Shown here: piece after piece, positions 10,021 through 21,812 of the stretch
Numbering within the stretch: position 1 is the stretch's first letter
Layout of the letters: the number at the start of each line of letters is the position of its first letter
Assembly: GCA_024640985.1 (NCBI GenBank)
Contig: JAHEDY010000006.1
Coordinates: 48,947 to 112,946 of the forward strand
Length of the DNA: 64,000 nucleotides
Reading direction: 5' to 3'
Source of the DNA: Gammaproteobacteria bacterium
Lineage (GTDB): Bacteria; Pseudomonadota; Gammaproteobacteria; Pseudomonadales; Litorivicinaceae
Notes under the pieces: model-generated
The model's input: the letters and a program-made list of their open reading frames with translations, nothing else
What the model was told of the DNA's origin: nothing
Databases searched by the model: none
Position numbers and translations under genes: made by a program

Positions 10021-12711
10021 TTAGTGCGCCTCGAACCAGCTCTCACCACTACCGATGTCCACCACCAACGGAACCGATAATTCGGCAGCGGCCTCCATTT
10101 CCAATCGGATGAGCTGTCGCGCTGAATCTAGGTCGCGATCCCTGACCTCAAAAACCAATTCATCGTGTACCTGGAGCAGCAAATTACAACCTAAATCACT
10201 CGTGGCTAATGCCTGATGCACTCTGAGCATTGCTCGCTTGATAATGTCCGCAGCTGTTCCCTGCATGGGTGCATTAATCGCTGCTCGTTCTGCCGCTTGC
10301 CGAACCGGAACTTGTCTTGCATGAATATCTGGCAACGTCAGGCGTCGTCCAAACACAGTCTCGACATAACCCTTCTCATGCGCCATTGCACGCGTGGAGT
10401 CCATGTAGTGCCGAACCCCTGGATAACGCTCAAAGTAGCGATCAATGTAGGCTGCCGCTTCAGCGCGTTCAATCCCAAGTTGCCGCGCCAATCCAAACGC
10501 ACTCATGCCATAAATCAAACCAAAATTAATGGCTTTCGCACGCCGCCGCTGCTCATCTGTCACGAACATTGGCTCTAAATCAAATACCTCTGCCGCTGTC
10601 GCACGATGAATATCTTCACCGCGCGCAAACGCGTCTACCAAGCTTTTGTCACCCGATAAATGCGCCATAATCCTCAGTTCAATTTGCGAATAATCGGCTG
10701 CCATCACAGACCAACCATCTGGAGCGATAAAGGCTTTACGGATGCGACGGCCTTCCTCGGTTCGAATTGGAATATTTTGCAAATTCGGATCTGACGAAGA
10801 CAAACGTCCGGTCGAGGTCACTGCCTGATGAAAAGAGGTATGCACTCGTCCATCTGCTGGATCACAGTCGCCGGGAAGTCTGTCCGTGTAGGTGCCCTTG
10901 AGTTTTGAAAGACTCCGATGCTCAATCAATAGTTTCGGCAACGGATAATCAAGGGCCAATTCCTGAAGCACTTCTTCGTTCGTCGATGGCGCTCCTTTTG
11001 GAGTTTTTTTCAGGACAGGTAACTGAAGCTCATCAAATAAAATCTCTTGCAGTTGTTTCGGACTGGCTAAGTTAAATGGCCGCCCTGCCAACGCCTGTGC
11101 CTCAGATTCCAACTGCTCGAGACGCACCCCAAGAGTCACTGATTGCGCGTTCAAAATATCGACATCCAGTAAGGCTCCATGATTTTCCATTTCTCTGAGA
11201 ATCTGCATCACAGGGAGCTCTAACTCTTGGTAAATCGACTGAAGCGAAGGCACTTGATTCAAACGCTCTACAAACTGGTTGTAGAGCCGTAATGTGATAT
11301 CGGCATCCTCCGATGCGTAGTGCGAAGCCGGCTCGAGCGCCACTTCGTCAAACCGAATCTGCTTCGCTCCTTTTCCACAAACGTCTTCGTAAGAGGTGGT
11401 TTCTACGCCTAACAATCGTTTTGCCAGGGAATCCATATCATGACGCCCCGCTGCTGCATCTAGCACGTAACTCATGAGCATGGTGTCGGCCAATCGGCAT
11501 TGCGGCAGTAACCCAACGGTTTCCAGAATCGTGAGATCATATTTCAGATTATGGCCAACCATGGTCAGAGTGGCGTCACCGAATAAGCCTGACAATGCAA
11601 AAAGAACCTGGGTCATATCCAATTGTTTGCCCTCCACATGCCCCACCGGGATGTAACAGGCCTGGCCCGCAATGCAGGACAATGACACCCCAACTAACTT
11701 GGCATGTCTGGCCACCAATGAGGTGGTCTCGGTATCCAATGCAAAGATTTTCGTTTGCCGACATTGATCCATCCAAAAGGTCAGTCGCTCAGGCGTCGTC
11801 ACTAATTCATAGGATGTCTCAATGGCTTCAGGAGTTGCCAAAGATGTTTCATTTGCCTCCGGGGATTGTTGAATTCGCTTCAAAAACTGATTCAGTTCGA
11901 GATCAGAATATAACGCCGCTAACTGTTCAACGTCTGGAGCAGATCGCGCCAAATGCTCGAGACCAACGGGTAATTCACAATCGGTTTTAATGGTGACCAA
12001 TGCCTTTGATAGCGGGAGCACATGCATATGCTCCCGCAAGGTTTCACCAATTTTTCCACCAATCGACTCAGCGCCTTCCACAACGCCATCAAGTGATCCG
12101 TATGCATTTAGCCACTTAGCTGCGGTCTTTGGGCCACATTTCGGAATACCCGGTACGTTGTCGACACTGTCTCCAGTCAAAGCAAGAAAGTCGATCATGC
12201 GCTCCGGAGGTACGCCGAATTTTTCCTCAACGCCGACCGGCGTCAAAGTGCTATCGCTCATCGTATTCACAAGGGTGACTTGGTCTGTCACAAGCTGAGC
12301 GAGATCCTTATCACCTGTCGAGATCAACACCTCTTCACCAGCGGCCTCTGCTTGCTTTGCAAGCGTCCCAATGACGTCATCAGCCTCGACTCCCGGAACG
12401 GCCAATAGCGGAAATCCGAGTGCTCGAATGATCGAATGCAAGGGCTCAATCTGCTCCCTGAGTTCATCCGGCATCTTTTCGCGATTGGCTTTGTACTCCG
12501 CATACATGTCATCACGGAATGTTTTCCCCGATGCATCAAACACCACAACCATTCGTTTAGCGCCAGTCGAATCAGCAAGCTTATTTAACATCGAAATGAC
12601 ACCCCGAATCGCACCAACTGGCTGACCGGTGCTTGTCGTCAGTGGTGGTAAGGCGTGAAACGCTCGGTAAAGATAGGACGACCCATCAACTAAAACCAAA
12701 GGTGCAGGCAT
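10021..12711 (-). CDS. polA: DNA polymerase I
   Basis: 896 residues, slightly shorter than the E. coli enzyme (928). Three domains are visible in order: 5' nuclease (A-D-D-V-I-G-T, S-T-G-D-K-D-L), 3'-5' exonuclease (A-L-D-T-E-T, Y-A-S-E-D-A-D) and family A polymerase (motif A D-Y-S-Q-I-E-L-R, motif B R-R-x-A-K-A-I-N-F-G-L-I-Y-G, motif C Q-V-H-D-E-L-V). The exonuclease acidic residues look intact, so proofreading should be active. It removes RNA primers and fills gaps in replication and repair. It is divergent from thrB. Confidence 0.97.
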   Translation of the reverse strand: MPAPLVLVDGSSYLYRAFHALPPLTTSTGQPVGAIRGVISMLNKLADSTGAKRMVVVFDASGKTFRDDMYAEYKANREKMPDELREQIEPLHSIIRALGFPLLAVPGVEADDVIGTLAKQAEAAGEEVLISTGDKDLAQLVTDQVTLVNTMSDSTLTPVGVEEKFGVPPERMIDFLALTGDSVDNVPGIPKCGPKTAAKWLNAYGSLDGVVEGAESIGGKIGETLREHMHVLPLSKALVTIKTDCELPVGLEHLARSAPDVEQLAALYSDLELNQFLKRIQQSPEANETSLATPEAIETSYELVTTPERLTFWMDQCRQTKIFALDTETTSLVARHAKLVGVSLSCIAGQACYIPVGHVEGKQLDMTQVLFALSGLFGDATLTMVGHNLKYDLTILETVGLLPQCRLADTMLMSYVLDAAAGRHDMDSLAKRLLGVETTSYEDVCGKGAKQIRFDEVALEPASHYASEDADITLRLYNQFVERLNQVPSLQSIYQELELPVMQILREMENHGALLDVDILNAQSVTLGVRLEQLESEAQALAGRPFNLASPKQLQEILFDELQLPVLKKTPKGAPSTNEEVLQELALDYPLPKLLIEHRSLSKLKGTYTDRLPGDCDPADGRVHTSFHQAVTSTGRLSSSDPNLQNIPIRTEEGRRIRKAFIAPDGWSVMAADYSQIELRIMAHLSGDKSLVDAFARGEDIHRATAAEVFDLEPMFVTDEQRRRAKAINFGLIYGMSAFGLARQLGIERAEAAAYIDRYFERYPGVRHYMDSTRAMAHEKGYVETVFGRRLTLPDIHARQVPVRQAAERAAINAPMQGTAADIIKRAMLRVHQALATSDLGCNLLLQVHDELVFEVRDRDLDSARQLIRLEMEAAAELSVPLVVDIGSGESWFEAH

Positions 12712-12779
12712 TCAAGCTCCTGAGAGTGTTGCTTTTGTAACTGTCGATGCATAATACCGCGCTTGGACAGGACGCGGCG

Positions 12780-13745
12780 ATGAGTGTTTACACAGAATTA
12801 ACTCTGCAGGAAATGCAGGACTTCACCAAACAATTTGCGTTAGGTGACTTAAATAGCTTCCAAGGAGTGGATGCTGGTGTGGAAAACACCACCTATTTTG
12901 TCTCTTTTGAAACAACAGAAACTGTTCTGCAAATTTTTGAAGAACAAGGCTTTGATGAAATCCCATTTTTTATCGAACTGAACCGGCGCTTGTCAGAGGA
13001 TGGTGTACCGGTGGCTACTCCAATCGCTAACCAACATGGCGATCGTCTTTTTACGATCAAAAACAAACCGGCTGCGTTGTTTACACGAATCCAAGGGTCA
13101 ACGCTCGATCCGATTTCGATGAATGCCTGCCAACAAATTGGTGTTGCATTGGGTCAAATGCATGCGGCAACACAGCATTATCACGATCTCACCCGGGAAA
13201 ATCATCGTTGGAACACTTGGTGGGAAAGCAATGTCGAGCGTGTCCTTGATCTTGTTCCGAAGGCGCATCAGGAAACGCTAAAGGATCAGGTCAGTCGATC
13301 AAAATTGTTTGTCGATTCCGCCCAAATGCTTCCCACAGGCATTATCCATGGTGACCTTTTCTGTGATAACGCATTATTTCATAAGGGAAAACTGGCTGGT
13401 ATCATCGATTTTTATAATGCATGTAACGGATGCCTGCTGTTCGATTTAGCCGTCACAATTAACGACTGGTGTTCTGATCCAACAGGACGTCTTCAAGCGG
13501 ATAAAACCGAAGCCTTGATGAGTGGTTACCATCAACATCGCCCACTCATTGCCGATGAGATCGACTGTTGGCCGCTTGCCGTAGAAACTGCGGCACTCAG
13601 GTTTTGGATGCTCCGATTGGTCGCTCTCGCTCGTAAGCGTGAAGGCGGCCCGCAAGCTCCCCCACATGTCAAAGATCCAAATGACTTTTTAGAGATTCTC
13701 GTGGCCAGACGCCTCGATCCTCAATGCCAACTCATTTCAAGATAG
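12780..13745 (+). CDS. thrB: Homoserine kinase, aminoglycoside phosphotransferase-like type
   Basis: 321 residues from the ATG at 12780 (AGGA nine bases upstream); the frame is open from 12747 but the family starts near M-S-V-Y-T-E-L. Seen: G-V-E-N-T-T-Y-F-V in the ATP-binding lobe, the catalytic loop H-G-D-L-F-C-D-N and the metal site G-I-I-D-F-Y-N-A-C. This is the kinase-fold ThrB found beside polA in Pseudomonas and in alphaproteobacteria, not the GHMP-type ThrB of E. coli. It phosphorylates homoserine for threonine synthesis. Its end overlaps the MATE gene by 22 bases. Confidence 0.9.
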   Translation: MSVYTELTLQEMQDFTKQFALGDLNSFQGVDAGVENTTYFVSFETTETVLQIFEEQGFDEIPFFIELNRRLSEDGVPVATPIANQHGDRLFTIKNKPAALFTRIQGSTLDPISMNACQQIGVALGQMHAATQHYHDLTRENHRWNTWWESNVERVLDLVPKAHQETLKDQVSRSKLFVDSAQMLPTGIIHGDLFCDNALFHKGKLAGIIDFYNACNGCLLFDLAVTINDWCSDPTGRLQADKTEALMSGYHQHRPLIADEIDCWPLAVETAALRFWMLRLVALARKREGGPQAPPHVKDPNDFLEILVARRLDPQCQLISR

Positions 13746-15076
13746 CGTCGATTGCCAGACTGTGGCGGCTGGCACTTCCTTTAATTATTGCAAACATTGC
13801 GACGCCACTACTGGGGCTTGCTGACGCGGCGATCTCAGGCCACCTTGATCACACTTATTATTTAGCCGCTGTCACGGTTGGTGCTGAACTTCTCGTGATC
13901 TTCTTCGGCACCTTTTCGTTTTTAAGAATGGGAACGACCGGCCTTGTCGCGCAAGCTGTGGGCGCCAATGATGCACTGCGGTCGGTGAGTCTGCTAAGTA
14001 ATGCGGTCTTCATGGCGCTCCTCATTGGACTTACATTGATGTTGCTTGGATCACAAGCCATCAGTCCGATTCTTCAACTGGCAAAACCAACCGTGGAAAT
14101 GACTCAACCGCTTGAGCAATATTTGACAATCCGGTTGTGGGGAGCACCTGCTCATCTGATATTACTGGCTTTAACGGGTTGGTTTATTGGGCAAGGTTTG
14201 ACACAGATTGCTTTGCTTCTGGCCGTCAGCATCAATGTGTTGAACATCGGTCTCAATTATTTTCTGGCGATCGAACTCAACATGAATAGCCAAGGTATCG
14301 CCCTCGGTACCGTCATTTCCGAATATGCAGCAGTCGCTTTCGCCGTCGTCATGCTGCTCAGGCAGCTCAAACATCAGTCACTTATGCTCACCCATCCTTG
14401 GGACGTGGGACTGCAGATCCAACTGTTGAAGATTAACTTACCACTGATGCTTCGAACCATTTTGTTGCACAGCGTGTTCGTCACCCTAGCAGTCCTCTCT
14501 GCCAGATTAGGCATCATTGAAGCTGCCGCTATCGGACTCATGCTTGTCTTGCTGGCCACAGCCGCATATGCACTTGATGGTTTTGCCTATGCTGCTGAGA
14601 TCGAAGCCGGACAAGCACTTGGCGAACGCCGCTTAAGTCGTTTTATCGAAAGCCTCTGGGCGGGTGCCACTTTGTCATTTGTGTCTGCTGTGTTGATCGT
14701 GGCAGCCCTGATGCTATTTCACACACACATCTTCTCGGCCCTGACCGGTTTCCAACATGTCATTCATCAAGCGTCGGAACTGATGACCTGGTTTTACTGG
14801 ATTGTCTTGGTGTTGTGTTGGTCCTATTGGCTTGATGGAGTGTTCATCGGTCTCACGAAGTCGCTTGATATGTGCATCGCCATGGCGGTTGCGACCAGTT
14901 TCGGGTGGTTTGGGAGTCTGTGGATCCTAGAGGCCACGACGGTTGACCATTTGATGGCAGCGTTTTTGATCTTCTCCGTCATCCGAGTGATTGCGCTCGG
15001 TATCAGACTACCAACCATGGTCGCGGAAGTTAGGCGTCTTTCGGCCCTGTCGCGTCCAGGATTCGAACCGGTTTAA
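13724..15076 (+). CDS. MATE family efflux transporter (DinF-like)
   Basis: 450 residues with about twelve hydrophobic helices. The N-terminus R-L-A-L-P-L-I-I-A-N and G-L-A-D-A-A-I-S-G-H-L, followed by G-T-T-G-L-V-A-Q-A-x-G-A, are hallmarks of the DinF branch of MATE exporters, which expel drugs or cationic metabolites in exchange for Na+ or H+. The start lies inside the 3' end of thrB, so expression probably depends on thrB translation. The 3' end overlaps the convergent zinc-ribbon gene by 47 bases. Substrate unknown. Confidence 0.88.
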   Translation: MPTHFKIASIARLWRLALPLIIANIATPLLGLADAAISGHLDHTYYLAAVTVGAELLVIFFGTFSFLRMGTTGLVAQAVGANDALRSVSLLSNAVFMALLIGLTLMLLGSQAISPILQLAKPTVEMTQPLEQYLTIRLWGAPAHLILLALTGWFIGQGLTQIALLLAVSINVLNIGLNYFLAIELNMNSQGIALGTVISEYAAVAFAVVMLLRQLKHQSLMLTHPWDVGLQIQLLKINLPLMLRTILLHSVFVTLAVLSARLGIIEAAAIGLMLVLLATAAYALDGFAYAAEIEAGQALGERRLSRFIESLWAGATLSFVSAVLIVAALMLFHTHIFSALTGFQHVIHQASELMTWFYWIVLVLCWSYWLDGVFIGLTKSLDMCIAMAVATSFGWFGSLWILEATTVDHLMAAFLIFSVIRVIALGIRLPTMVAEVRRLSALSRPGFEPV

Positions 15077-15287
15077 CATCGTCATCAAAGACTGGATCTG
15101 TGTAATTCACCCGCGTCGTGATCTCAGACGCCTCAGGCGCTTCCAGAGCAATCACATCCTCATGTCCACACAGCACGCATTCTCGACGCATGACTCGCTC
15201 CGCCTCATCTTCCCAAGCCCTGACCTTATCTTGTGCGCTGCATTGCTGGCAGACCGCTCCTGCGATAAAACGTTTGATTGGCATCAT
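15030..15287 (-). CDS. YheV-like zinc-ribbon protein (DUF2387)
   Basis: 85 residues. The N-terminus is K-R-F-I-A-G-A-V-C-Q-Q-C, then 20-odd residues later R-R-E-C-V-L-C-G-H: two C-x-x-C knuckles spaced as in a zinc ribbon. K-R-F-I-A-G-A-V-C and R-E-C-V-x-C-G match my memory of the small YheV/DUF2387 family of gammaproteobacteria, whose function is unknown. The acidic C-terminal half is probably unstructured. The gene is convergent with and overlaps the MATE gene, and is divergent from the carbonic anhydrase gene 58 bases away. Confidence 0.75.
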   Translation of the reverse strand: MMPIKRFIAGAVCQQCSAQDKVRAWEDEAERVMRRECVLCGHEDVIALEAPEASEITTRVNYTDPVFDDDVKPVRILDATGPKDA

Positions 15288-15345
15288 TGACTCCAGTATT
15301 GGTTCGGAAATAGTGTGGGGGTTTTGTCACATCACAAGGATCAGT

Positions 15346-15882
15346 ATGACCGTTCGCGCTTATGATAACCAACACCCAGAGATTGACGAATCGGTCTGGA
15401 TCGACCCGTCTGCCGTTGTCATCGGCAAAGTCACACTGGGCAAAGAGGTCTCGGTCTGGCCACAAGTCGTCATTCGTGGCGACGTGAATACCATCACCGT
15501 CGGCTCGCAAACCAATATCCAAGATGGAGCCATCTTGCATTGCACGCATGATGGGCCTTATTCACCTGGTGGCAAAGCGCTGACCATTGGCGAACGCGTT
15601 ACGATCGGTCATCAAGCCTGTCTCCATGGCTGCACCATCGGTCAGGAAGTCTTGATTGGAATCGGTGCTACGGTTCTCGACGGAGCGGTGGTTGAAGACC
15701 AGGTGATGATCGGGGCAGGAACCTTAGTTCCTCCTGGGAAGACGCTCGAATCAGGCTATTTATATGTGGGATCGCCTGCGAAAATGGCCAGACCGTTAAA
15801 AGATCGCGAAAAAGAATTCCTCAGATATTCGGCTCTTCACTACATTCAACTGGCGAATCGCCACAAAGAGGTGACAGGCTAA
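15346..15882 (+). CDS. Gamma carbonic anhydrase-family hexapeptide-repeat protein (YrdA/PaaY-like)
   Basis: 178 residues from the ATG at 15346 with AAGGA six bases upstream. The frame is open to 15118, but the added part is antisense to the zinc-ribbon gene and unlike the family. Left-handed beta-helix hexapeptide repeats run through the protein, with Q-x-N-I-Q-D, H-C-T-H-D and I-G-H-x-A-x-L-H-G-C carrying the histidines that bind metal in this family. A single C-terminal helix follows ([12 protein letters not shown]). Members are trimeric carbonic anhydrases or thioesterases; activity here is untested. It converges on purE with a 4-base overlap. Confidence 0.9.
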   Translation: MTVRAYDNQHPEIDESVWIDPSAVVIGKVTLGKEVSVWPQVVIRGDVNTITVGSQTNIQDGAILHCTHDGPYSPGGKALTIGERVTIGHQACLHGCTIGQEVLIGIGATVLDGAVVEDQVMIGAGTLVPPGKTLESGYLYVGSPAKMARPLKDREKEFLRYSALHYIQLANRHKEVTG

Positions 15883-16373
15883 CTGGCAGCCCGCTCTACC
15901 TTCTTCGCTTTTTCAACGACTTGCGCCGCCAATTGTTGTTTATAATCCGCCAGGCGATCACGTAAGACATGATCGCCAGTGGCAACAATTTGGGCGGCCA
16001 GAAGTCCGGCGTTATACGCACCGTTAATCGCAACAGTAGCAACCGGAACGCCCTTTGGCATCTGAACGATCGAGAGCAAGCTATCCTCACCATTCAAGCA
16101 AGTGGCAACGACGGGAACTCCGATCACAGGCAGTTCTGTGATAGCTGCGATCATTCCCGGAAGATGCGCCGCACCACCTGCACCGGCGATGATGACATCC
16201 AGACCGCGGTTCCTTGCCGAACTCGCATACTCCATTAACCGCTCAGGAGTCCGGTGAGCAGAAACGACGGTTGCTTCCACTGGCACACCTAACGTTTTTA
16301 ACGCATCCACGGCACCTTCCATGATGGGCCAGTCAGAATCCGACCCCATTATGACGCCAACTTTTGCATTCAT
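15879..16373 (-). CDS. purE: N5-carboxyaminoimidazole ribonucleotide mutase
   Basis: 164 residues. Seen: G-S-D-S-D-W near the N-terminus (phosphate/CAIR site), S-A-H-R-T-P with the conserved His, [11 protein letters not shown] and [22 protein letters not shown]. Converts N5-CAIR to CAIR in purine synthesis. This is the class I PurE that works with PurK, whose gene overlaps its start by 4 bases (ATGA). Confidence 0.96.
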   Translation of the reverse strand: MNAKVGVIMGSDSDWPIMEGAVDALKTLGVPVEATVVSAHRTPERLMEYASSARNRGLDVIIAGAGGAAHLPGMIAAITELPVIGVPVVATCLNGEDSLLSIVQMPKGVPVATVAINGAYNAGLLAAQIVATGDHVLRDRLADYKQQLAAQVVEKAKKVERAAS

Positions 16374-17533
16374 TGCGGCGTATCTCCTCGAATCATTAAT
16401 ACCTTGCGAATCGACTCTAACCGCTGAACCAATTCATGATGATCTTCACCCAATAACGTGAAGTGTCCCATCTTTCGACCCGGTCGACACTCATCCTTTC
16501 CGTACAGATGAAGGTGAGCATCCGGAATCTGAGATAGCGCATCGAGTCCCTCGATGACTGGAATACCGACAAAACCGGGTTCACCAACCAAGTTCGCTGT
16601 TAATGCATGGCCACGTAAGTCTGTTCGCCCGAGCGGTAAATTCAGACATGCCCTCAACTGATTCTCAAACTGACTCGTGACACAGGCTTCGATGCTGTGA
16701 TGCCCTGAGTTGTGAGCGCGCGGAGCGACCTCATTGACTAACAGTTCGCCTGCTTCGCTGACAAAAAGTTCAACGCCAAACAGACCGGATGTTCCAAATG
16801 ACTCCACTGTCTGCTTGGCCAGTTGTTGCGCTTGTTGGCGCAAGTCCTCACTCACCCGAGCAGGTGCGAGTAAATAATCAAGCAAATGCAGGTCTGGATC
16901 GACCACCATTTCAACTGGGTCATAGGCAACGACTTCTCCAGAATCGCGACGAGCGACCATGACCGCCAACTCCGTCCCACCTGACACGAATTGTTCTAAA
17001 AAACTTCTGGTTTTTAGTCGACGATCCCAATCATCAGCCGACCGAATGATATGAACACCGCGACCATCGTAGCCTCCGGTGTGAGTTTTCTGCACACAGG
17101 GCAACCCAAATGCAACGACGTCTGCAAAAGCGGGATCTTCGCCTAAATCAACAAAGTCAGCCGTGGGAATACCTGTCTTTCGGTAATGCTGCTTTTGCTC
17201 ATATTTATTCTGGATCAACCGGATAGTGGCGGGCGATGGCACCATTTCCATCCCCTGATCAGCCAAAGTCATCAAGATATCGGCGCCCACATTTTCCAGA
17301 TCAAAAGTCACGATGTCAGATTGCTCACAGAGCTTACGTAGCGCATCGGGGTCATCGAGCGCTCCCTGAATTTGATCAAAAGCCACCTGGCCTGCTGGAG
17401 ACTGATGCATTGGATCGAGAATGGTCATGTGCACATGCAGTGCGTTACAGGCCGGCGCCAACATCCGAGCCAGCTGTCCGCCGCCGACGACCCCAAGACG
17501 GGCCAGAGGAAGAGTTTGAGGCATGATTGTCAT
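16370..17533 (-). CDS. purK: N5-carboxyaminoimidazole ribonucleotide synthase
   Basis: 387 residues of the ATP-grasp fold. Seen: [11 protein letters not shown] near the N-terminus, Q-K-x-x-[13 protein letters not shown], and E-V-A-P-R-x-H-N-S-G-H, all typical of PurK. It uses ATP and bicarbonate to carboxylate AIR, feeding PurE. A second ATG three codons in (17524) has a GAG nine bases upstream and may be the true start. Translationally coupled to purE. Confidence 0.94.
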   Translation of the reverse strand: MTIMPQTLPLARLGVVGGGQLARMLAPACNALHVHMTILDPMHQSPAGQVAFDQIQGALDDPDALRKLCEQSDIVTFDLENVGADILMTLADQGMEMVPSPATIRLIQNKYEQKQHYRKTGIPTADFVDLGEDPAFADVVAFGLPCVQKTHTGGYDGRGVHIIRSADDWDRRLKTRSFLEQFVSGGTELAVMVARRDSGEVVAYDPVEMVVDPDLHLLDYLLAPARVSEDLRQQAQQLAKQTVESFGTSGLFGVELFVSEAGELLVNEVAPRAHNSGHHSIEACVTSQFENQLRACLNLPLGRTDLRGHALTANLVGEPGFVGIPVIEGLDALSQIPDAHLHLYGKDECRPGRKMGHFTLLGEDHHELVQRLESIRKVLMIRGDTPQ

Positions 17534-17558
17534 CTCAAAAGGTCAACAGTATACCAAA

Positions 17559-19828
<2,270 letters not shown>

Positions 19829-19832
<4 letters not shown>

Positions 19833-20332
19833 GGATCAATCAGCACTAACGAATGCACATCATAAACTCCAAATGCCGTTTGGTCTTTAAGTGTCAAGAT
19901 CTGCAAAGTCCCCCCCAGCCTTCGATTGAGCAAAATCGGAATCTGATCGCCTGCGCGTAAACCTTGCTGAATTCCCCGTTGGAGCTGACCGTATCGACAA
20001 CCGGGTAATAGGCCCGCTCGTGAATCGACCAATCGTTGCGGGCGGAGGGGAATCAAGGGCTGCTGACCTTTAAGCTCGACAGGCGTTAATGCGGAGCGAC
20101 TCACAGCGACCAACTGACTCAGCGTCTGCGGCCTGGAAATGAATTCGGCAGTGATCCCATCGGCTAGAATATGGATATAAATGCAATCTTTCTCACAAGG
20201 CTCTGAATGTTTCACATGAAACAAACGACCCGCTGGACATGCGTAGGTCAACTCAGCCAAAAACAAAAGCATAGTCATGAACAGTGCGAGGCACCTTGGA
20301 GTTCGGGTACAATTTCGGTTCACATCAATCAT
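19829..20332 (-). CDS. Putative exported protein of unknown function
   Basis: About 167 residues from the ATG at 20332, chosen because it gives a signal-peptide-like start: basic N-R-N-C-T-R-T-P-R, then a hydrophobic run ending A-E-L-T-Y-A. Starts at 20353 or 20278 are also possible. The rest is soluble and basic, with four Cys in the first third of the mature part and no motif I recognise. In Pseudomonas the place between def and tsaC is held by a LysM protein and dprA; neither is recognisable here. It overlaps tsaC by ATGA, which supports it being real, and carries a parS-like site in its coding sequence. Confidence 0.5.
20208..20223. other. parS-like centromere site (one mismatch)
   Basis: TGTTTCACATGAAACA differs at one central base from the ParB consensus palindrome TGTTTCACGTGAAACA. 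It lies inside the unknown exported-protein gene, about 23 kb from parAB. It is the weakest of the four sites because the change breaks the central CG. Confidence 0.6.
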
Positions 20333-20351
20333 CCTATGAATCAGACACAAC

Positions 20352-20864
20352 ATGGCATTACGTAAAATTCTTGAATTCCCGGATCCTCGGCTTCGGACGA
20401 TTGCGAAACCGGTTGAAACCGTCGATCACTCCATTCGTGTTTTGATCGATGACATGTTTGAAACCATGTATGAAGCGCAAGGGATTGGTCTCGCAGCAAC
20501 ACAAATCGATGTTCATCTGCGTGTCGTGGTCATTGATTTGCAAGACGAACAAAACGCTCCCCTGGTCATGATCAATCCTGAATTTGAGCTCTTGACCCAA
20601 GAGATTGATGAAATGCAAGAAGGCTGTTTGTCGGTTCCAGGGATTTACGAGGTCGTTAAAAGGCCTGAGCACATTCGGCTCAAAGCACTCGACCGTTCGG
20701 GTGAACCTTACGAAATGGAAGCCGAAGGGTTGCTGGCAGTCTGTATCCAACATGAATGCGATCACTTAAACGGCAAACTCTTTGTCGATCACTTATCAGG
20801 CCTTAAACGATCACGCATCAAATCAAAATTGACCAAACAAAAACGAGTTGAGGCGACTTCTTAG
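20352..20864 (+). CDS. def: Peptide deformylase
   Basis: 170 residues with all three PDF motifs: G-I-G-L-A-A-T-Q (44-51), E-G-C-L-S-V-P-G (Cys metal ligand) and Q-H-E-C-D-H-L (two His ligands and the catalytic Glu). Removes formyl groups from nascent N-terminal Met. The stop TAG is directly followed by the fmt ATG, the common def–fmt–rsmB–trkA operon. It is divergent from the unknown exported gene, whose longer candidate start would overlap this one. Confidence 0.97.
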   Translation: MALRKILEFPDPRLRTIAKPVETVDHSIRVLIDDMFETMYEAQGIGLAATQIDVHLRVVVIDLQDEQNAPLVMINPEFELLTQEIDEMQEGCLSVPGIYEVVKRPEHIRLKALDRSGEPYEMEAEGLLAVCIQHECDHLNGKLFVDHLSGLKRSRIKSKLTKQKRVEATS

Positions 20865-21812
20865 ATGTTGCGGGTCCTGTTTGCCGGCACTCCTGACTTT
20901 GCTGTCCCAACACTCAAAGCTCTCATTGAAGATCCGGATATCGCCATAGAGTATGTCCTCACACAGCCAGATCGACCCAGTGGGCGAGGACAAAAGGTGT
21001 CAGAAAGCGCCGTCAAACAAAGTGCGCTTGCAGCCAATTTGGCGGTCAGACAACCGATGACACTCAAAGATCCAAACGAAATCGCATGGATTCAAGAACA
21101 AGAGTTTGATGCCATCGTCGTCGTTGCCTATGGGCAGATTCTCAATGCGGCAGTTCTTCAAAGCCCGCGTCTTGGCTGCTTGAATGTCCATGCATCACTC
21201 CTTCCCAAATGGCGTGGAGCAGCCCCGTTGCAGCGCGCGATAGAAGCTGGAGACACAGAGACTGGCATCACAATTATGTTAATGGATGAGGGTTTAGACA
21301 CAGGACCTATGCTCAACACCGCATTGGTGCCAATTGATGACCAAACGACAACGGCTGAATTACACGATCAGCTGGCAACGATTGGTGGTCCGCTGCTGGT
21401 CCACTCGCTGAAAAGGTTTGATCAGGGAGCCATTCAACCGATTCAACAGCCTCGCGACGGGATCACTTACGCCCATAAAATCACGACAGACGATGCCTGT
21501 ATTCGCTGGAATCGCGATCACACTCAAGTCATGCGGCAAATTCATGCATTCAATCCTATCCCTGGGGCTTTTACATTTGCCGGTTCATCCCGAATCAAAA
21601 TTTATTCTGTCCGCCCAGCAGGGGGTAGTCCCCGTCAAGCTGGCATACTCTGGAAGGAAAACGATCAAATTTTAGTCAGCACACACAATGGAAATCTACA
21701 AATACTCGACTGCCAGCTCCCCGGTGGTAAGCGAATGATGCTTGAGCAAATGTTATCGCATCAATCAGCACCTTGGATCGAACCGATTCAGCTGCTGGAG
21801 CAGGGCGCGTGA
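20865..21812 (+). CDS. fmt: Methionyl-tRNA formyltransferase
   Basis: 315 residues. Seen: F-A-G-T-P-D-F-A-V-P, Q-P-D-R-P-S-G-R-G, N-V-H-A-S-L-L-P-K-W-R-G-A-A-P (catalytic Asn-His with H-A-S-L-L-P) and G-I-T-I-M-L-M-D-E-G-L-D-T-G-P. A C-terminal tRNA-binding domain follows, with Y-A-H-K-I near its start. Uses 10-formyl-THF to formylate initiator Met-tRNA. It begins at the base after the def stop and overlaps rsmB by GTGA. Confidence 0.97.
   Translation: MLRVLFAGTPDFAVPTLKALIEDPDIAIEYVLTQPDRPSGRGQKVSESAVKQSALAANLAVRQPMTLKDPNEIAWIQEQEFDAIVVVAYGQILNAAVLQSPRLGCLNVHASLLPKWRGAAPLQRAIEAGDTETGITIMLMDEGLDTGPMLNTALVPIDDQTTTAELHDQLATIGGPLLVHSLKRFDQGAIQPIQQPRDGITYAHKITTDDACIRWNRDHTQVMRQIHAFNPIPGAFTFAGSSRIKIYSVRPAGGSPRQAGILWKENDQILVSTHNGNLQILDCQLPGGKRMMLEQMLSHQSAPWIEPIQLLEQGA

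Noticed and set aside
15118..15345. N-terminal extension of the gamma carbonic anhydrase
   Set aside because: It is antisense to the zinc-ribbon gene and unlike the family; a good Shine-Dalgarno precedes the inner ATG at 15346.
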